Source: Actinomycetota bacterium (GTDB taxonomy: Bacteria; Acidobacteriota; Blastocatellia; Chloracidobacteriales; Chloracidobacteriaceae). From it: a DNA stretch of 7,481 nt. A model generated the notes under the pieces. The model searched no databases. It saw nothing but the letters and a program-made list of their open reading frames with translations, and was not told the origin of the DNA. Position numbers and translations under genes: made by a program. The DNA lies in contig JAAFHI010000140.1 of the NCBI GenBank assembly GCA_013298335.1, positions 1 through 7,481 on the forward strand. Reading direction: 5' to 3'. Shown here one piece after another: positions 6,093 to 7,481 of the stretch (position 1 is the first letter of the stretch; every line of letters begins with the position of its first letter).

Positions 6093-6516
6093 GGAATGTA
6101 GCGTAGCTTTTAAGGCGAAGGGAAGGCATCCCGGTATGACCGGCACCGGTTTTGGGGCCGGTTTGGGAAAGCGGCGACCTGGATTTCAGCGGGCCAACTC
6201 AAGCCGGGCGATCTGGTTCGGACGGCCACAGGTGATTGGAAGCCGGTCGTCTCAACTGAACCACGGGCAGATTCACGAAGGTTTGTTTCTGTTGATTCTT
6301 GAAGCCGCAAGACAAATATCTCCCTGCGGTTTTGGACTGCCAATTTGGTGTAAACCACAAAATTGCTGATAAAGGCCACGATTCCAATCGTCCCCCCTCT
6401 GGAGGATTCGCTTGGTATGGGGGTTGAAGTGGGAGTTCACGCAGTGACAAATCGGAGACCCCCAACGCGTGTCAGATCCTCGCGGTGGTTGACCGCTAAC
6501 GCACAATGGAGGTCAA
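6093..6516. other. Intergenic stretch, no intact gene; GC-rich inverted repeats
   Basis: About 420 bp with only short, uncharacteristic frames on both strands. Near the gcvPB side are mutually exclusive CCGG-based hairpins: CCGGT (6131-6135) with ACCGG (6139-6143), or ACCGGC (6139-6144) with GCCGGT (6157-6162). GGAATGTAGC at 6093-6102 also occurs at the foot of the REP-like pair (4248-4257). Around 6392-6470 are C- and G-runs (CCCCCC, GGGGG, CCCCC). I recognise no promoter, tRNA or riboswitch. The right part may be decayed insertion-sequence DNA, since a transposase remnant begins straight after it. Confidence 0.4.
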
Positions 6517-6771
6517 ATGGGTGGCACAAGACCCGTAGCAAACAGGATCCGTTTTGTGCCAAAACGCTGGATATTGGAACGGACTTTTGACTGGCTTATC
6601 ATTAATCGTTGGCTTGCAAATGATTACGAGGTTTTGCCTGATACCAGTAAGACAATTGCTTGCATCGTAATAATTAGGTTGACGGCCACTTGGCTCTCTC
6701 AATTTAACCGACTTTTTATGATAAGCTCTGGAGTAAACCTTAAGTTTTGCATTCAATTGTTGAAAGAATGA
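6517..6771 (+). pseudogene. IS5-family transposase remnant, C-terminal DDE fragment
   Basis: The surviving frame gives 84 residues. Residues 12-60 (6550-6696) match the C-terminal signature of IS5-family (IS427/IS1031-like) transposases: [40 protein letters not shown], compared with the usual 'VLPrRWvVERTFaWLgr.RRLaKDYErLPeTSea.iyla.iRLmlrrL'. Glu21 is the catalytic Glu of the DDE triad. The two Asp residues and about two thirds of the transposase are missing, and the frame is closed upstream by TGA at 6490-6492. The first residues and the tail after residue 60 do not fit the family. I could not find terminal inverted repeats or a target duplication. It marks an old, inactive insertion at the boundary between G+C-rich and A+T-rich DNA. 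Confidence 0.82.
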
Positions 6772-6789
6772 AAAAATAATTTTCTATTT

Positions 6790-6793
6790 GGAG
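6790..6793 (+). promoter_or_regulatory. Ribosome binding site of the A+T-rich gene
   Basis: GGAG lies 5 nt before the ATG at 6799 in an otherwise A+T-rich leader. It supports real translation of this small gene. Confidence 0.55.
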
Positions 6794-6798
6794 TTTTT

Positions 6799-7149
6799 AT
6801 GCTTAATGAAATCCTAAATGACCTTCGTATTTTACCAAGTATTATGCCTTCAACTGAAATTATTAAAATCTTTGAAAAAATTTATTTAGTTCCAATTAAT
6901 GAAATTGTTTCTGAAAAAGAAAAGTTTTTTAATATTATCATTGATTTAGAGTTTTCTCACTCTGCTGGGGGATTTTATGAAGTAACTGACAAGAATATAC
7001 ATTTTTTTTTAAAATTTGGATGCTGGCTTAAAAATCTACCAGCAATTGATCCGATTTTTCTTGAAAATAAAGTTTTTCTTGAGGATTGTGGTGATACTTT
7101 TTATATGAATCCAAAAGATCTCCCTGGATTTCTGCCTGGTAATGATTAA
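6799..7149 (+). CDS. Small A+T-rich hypothetical protein
   Basis: The 116-residue acidic, soluble-looking protein has no signal peptide or membrane segment. It is rich in Ile, Phe, Lys, Asn and Glu, and its codons end mostly in A or T, unlike the rest of the window. It starts behind a good GGAG. Residues 45-61 (NIIIDLEFSHSAGGFYE) faintly recall the 'E..NGGF.Q' motif of DMP19/DUF4375-type proteins, some of which are found as immunity proteins; this is a guess from one motif. The C-terminus (NPKDLPGFLPGND) is unfamiliar. The protein is not recognised. Being A+T-rich and directly behind a transposase remnant, it was probably acquired horizontally. The T-rich sequence after the stop has no real stem. 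Confidence 0.7.
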   Translation: MLNEILNDLRILPSIMPSTEIIKIFEKIYLVPINEIVSEKEKFFNIIIDLEFSHSAGGFYEVTDKNIHFFLKFGCWLKNLPAIDPIFLENKVFLEDCGDTFYMNPKDLPGFLPGND

Positions 7150-7452
7150 CTTTTTTAGTTTTTTTGAAAATTGATTTTCTGAATAGCAGTGGTGAAGGTA
7201 GAAATTGATAATTGCGTCGAGCTCTTTGTGACCTGCTTCCCTAAAACGAATCAAGGTAAAATGTGGATTCACCGGCTGGTTGTTTCGTCTTCTCAAAAAG
7301 ATGGTTCCAGGATGGATTGCTTTTGCTTCATTTTTTCCTGGCTGCCTTTCACAGCCTGAAAAACTTTCTCGAAAAAACCGGAACTTTGTTCTGGTTGAGC
7401 GTTTGACCGACTCGCAAGCTGATTTTCAAAACAAGTTTTAAGGAGTCGGGTT
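7150..7452. other. Intergenic stretch, no gene I can support
   Basis: About 300 bp of moderately A+T-rich DNA. A 56-codon frame from GTG 7189 to TGA 7359 has no ribosome binding site and no recognisable sequence. A possible -35 (TTGACC, 7403-7408) lies upstream of the last gene, but the -10 17 bp on (TCAAAA) is poor. No terminator with a proper stem was found after the preceding gene. Confidence 0.4.
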
Positions 7453-7481
7453 ATGGAAAACCGGATTTCAGCCGCGTTGTC
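7453..7481 (+). CDS. Start of an unidentified gene (truncated by window end)
   Basis: Only nine complete codons are present (MENRISAAL, then a partial codon). AAGGAG (7440-7445) lies 7 nt before the ATG, a strong ribosome binding site, so the start is credible. Base composition returns towards that of the G+C-rich part. Too short to identify. Confidence 0.6.

Noticed and set aside
6019..6129. N-terminal extension of gcvPB from the ATG at 6129
   Set aside because: The 37 extra residues would be encoded by the terminator-like hairpin and have no family counterpart; the ATG at 6018 has a well-placed GAGG.
6019..6360. Glycine riboswitch upstream of gcvPB
   Set aside because: Looked for the conserved GGAGAG and GCCGAAGG-type core on the minus strand and did not see them.
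5461..6369. 302-codon plus-strand frame
   Set aside because: Mostly antisense to gcvPB, no recognisable domain and Arg/Gly-rich composition; gcvPB is certain.
7165..7180. Terminator after the A+T-rich gene
   Set aside because: Only a GAAAAT/ATTTTC pairing with a 2-nt loop, too tight and A+T-only; the T-runs precede it rather than follow a stem.
7036..7296. 86-codon minus-strand frame
   Set aside because: Half antisense to the A+T-rich gene, no ribosome binding site, no recognisable sequence.
7189..7359. 56-codon GTG-started plus frame
   Set aside because: No Shine-Dalgarno and a Cys/Phe/Ser-rich unfamiliar product; not supportable as a gene.

Overview
The window looks like chromosomal sequence from a free-living bacterium. 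Most of it (about 840-6060) is strongly G+C-rich: 46 of 60 bases are G or C at 5101-5160. The last kilobase is A+T-rich: 17 of 60 at 6781-6840. A split glycine decarboxylase (gcvPB encoded apart from gcvPA), a Uma2-family protein and a membrane J-domain protein fit several lineages with large or divergent genomes, such as Planctomycetota-like, Sumerlaeota-like or Chloroflexi-like bacteria. I cannot place the organism from these genes alone.

Layout. At the left edge is a 5'-truncated PP2C-type Ser/Thr phosphatase gene (108-803, +). It converges on a two-gene minus-strand unit: an SseB-like tandem-repeat protein (2577-1807) followed 49 bp later by a coiled-coil protein (1757-876) that resembles the C-terminal part of HerA/DUF87-type ATPases but lacks the ATPase. 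A divergent intergenic region with a plausible sigma-70 promoter leads into a plus-strand pair: a membrane-anchored J-domain co-chaperone (2795-3577) and, 3 bp later, a Uma2-family (PD-(D/E)XK-type) protein whose catalytic residues look substituted (3581-4207). Next is gcvPB on the minus strand (6018-4492), ending at a strong intrinsic terminator.

Between the Uma2 gene and gcvPB is an inverted pair of REP-like hairpins with a GTAG foot on the left copy. The two hairpin stems differ by two compensatory base-pair changes. Upstream of gcvPB is a second intrinsic-terminator-like hairpin, placed in its leader. Beyond it is non-coding or decayed sequence, a remnant of an IS5-family transposase (6517-6771), and then an A+T-rich small gene (6799-7149) that looks horizontally acquired. 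The window ends with the first codons of another gene (7453) behind a clear ribosome binding site.

How the genes fit together. gcvPB is the only gene with a secure metabolic role (glycine cleavage) and appears to be transcribed alone. The two minus-strand genes form a putative operon, as do the J-protein and Uma2 genes; the function of both units is unknown. No CRISPR array, tRNA or rRNA was seen.
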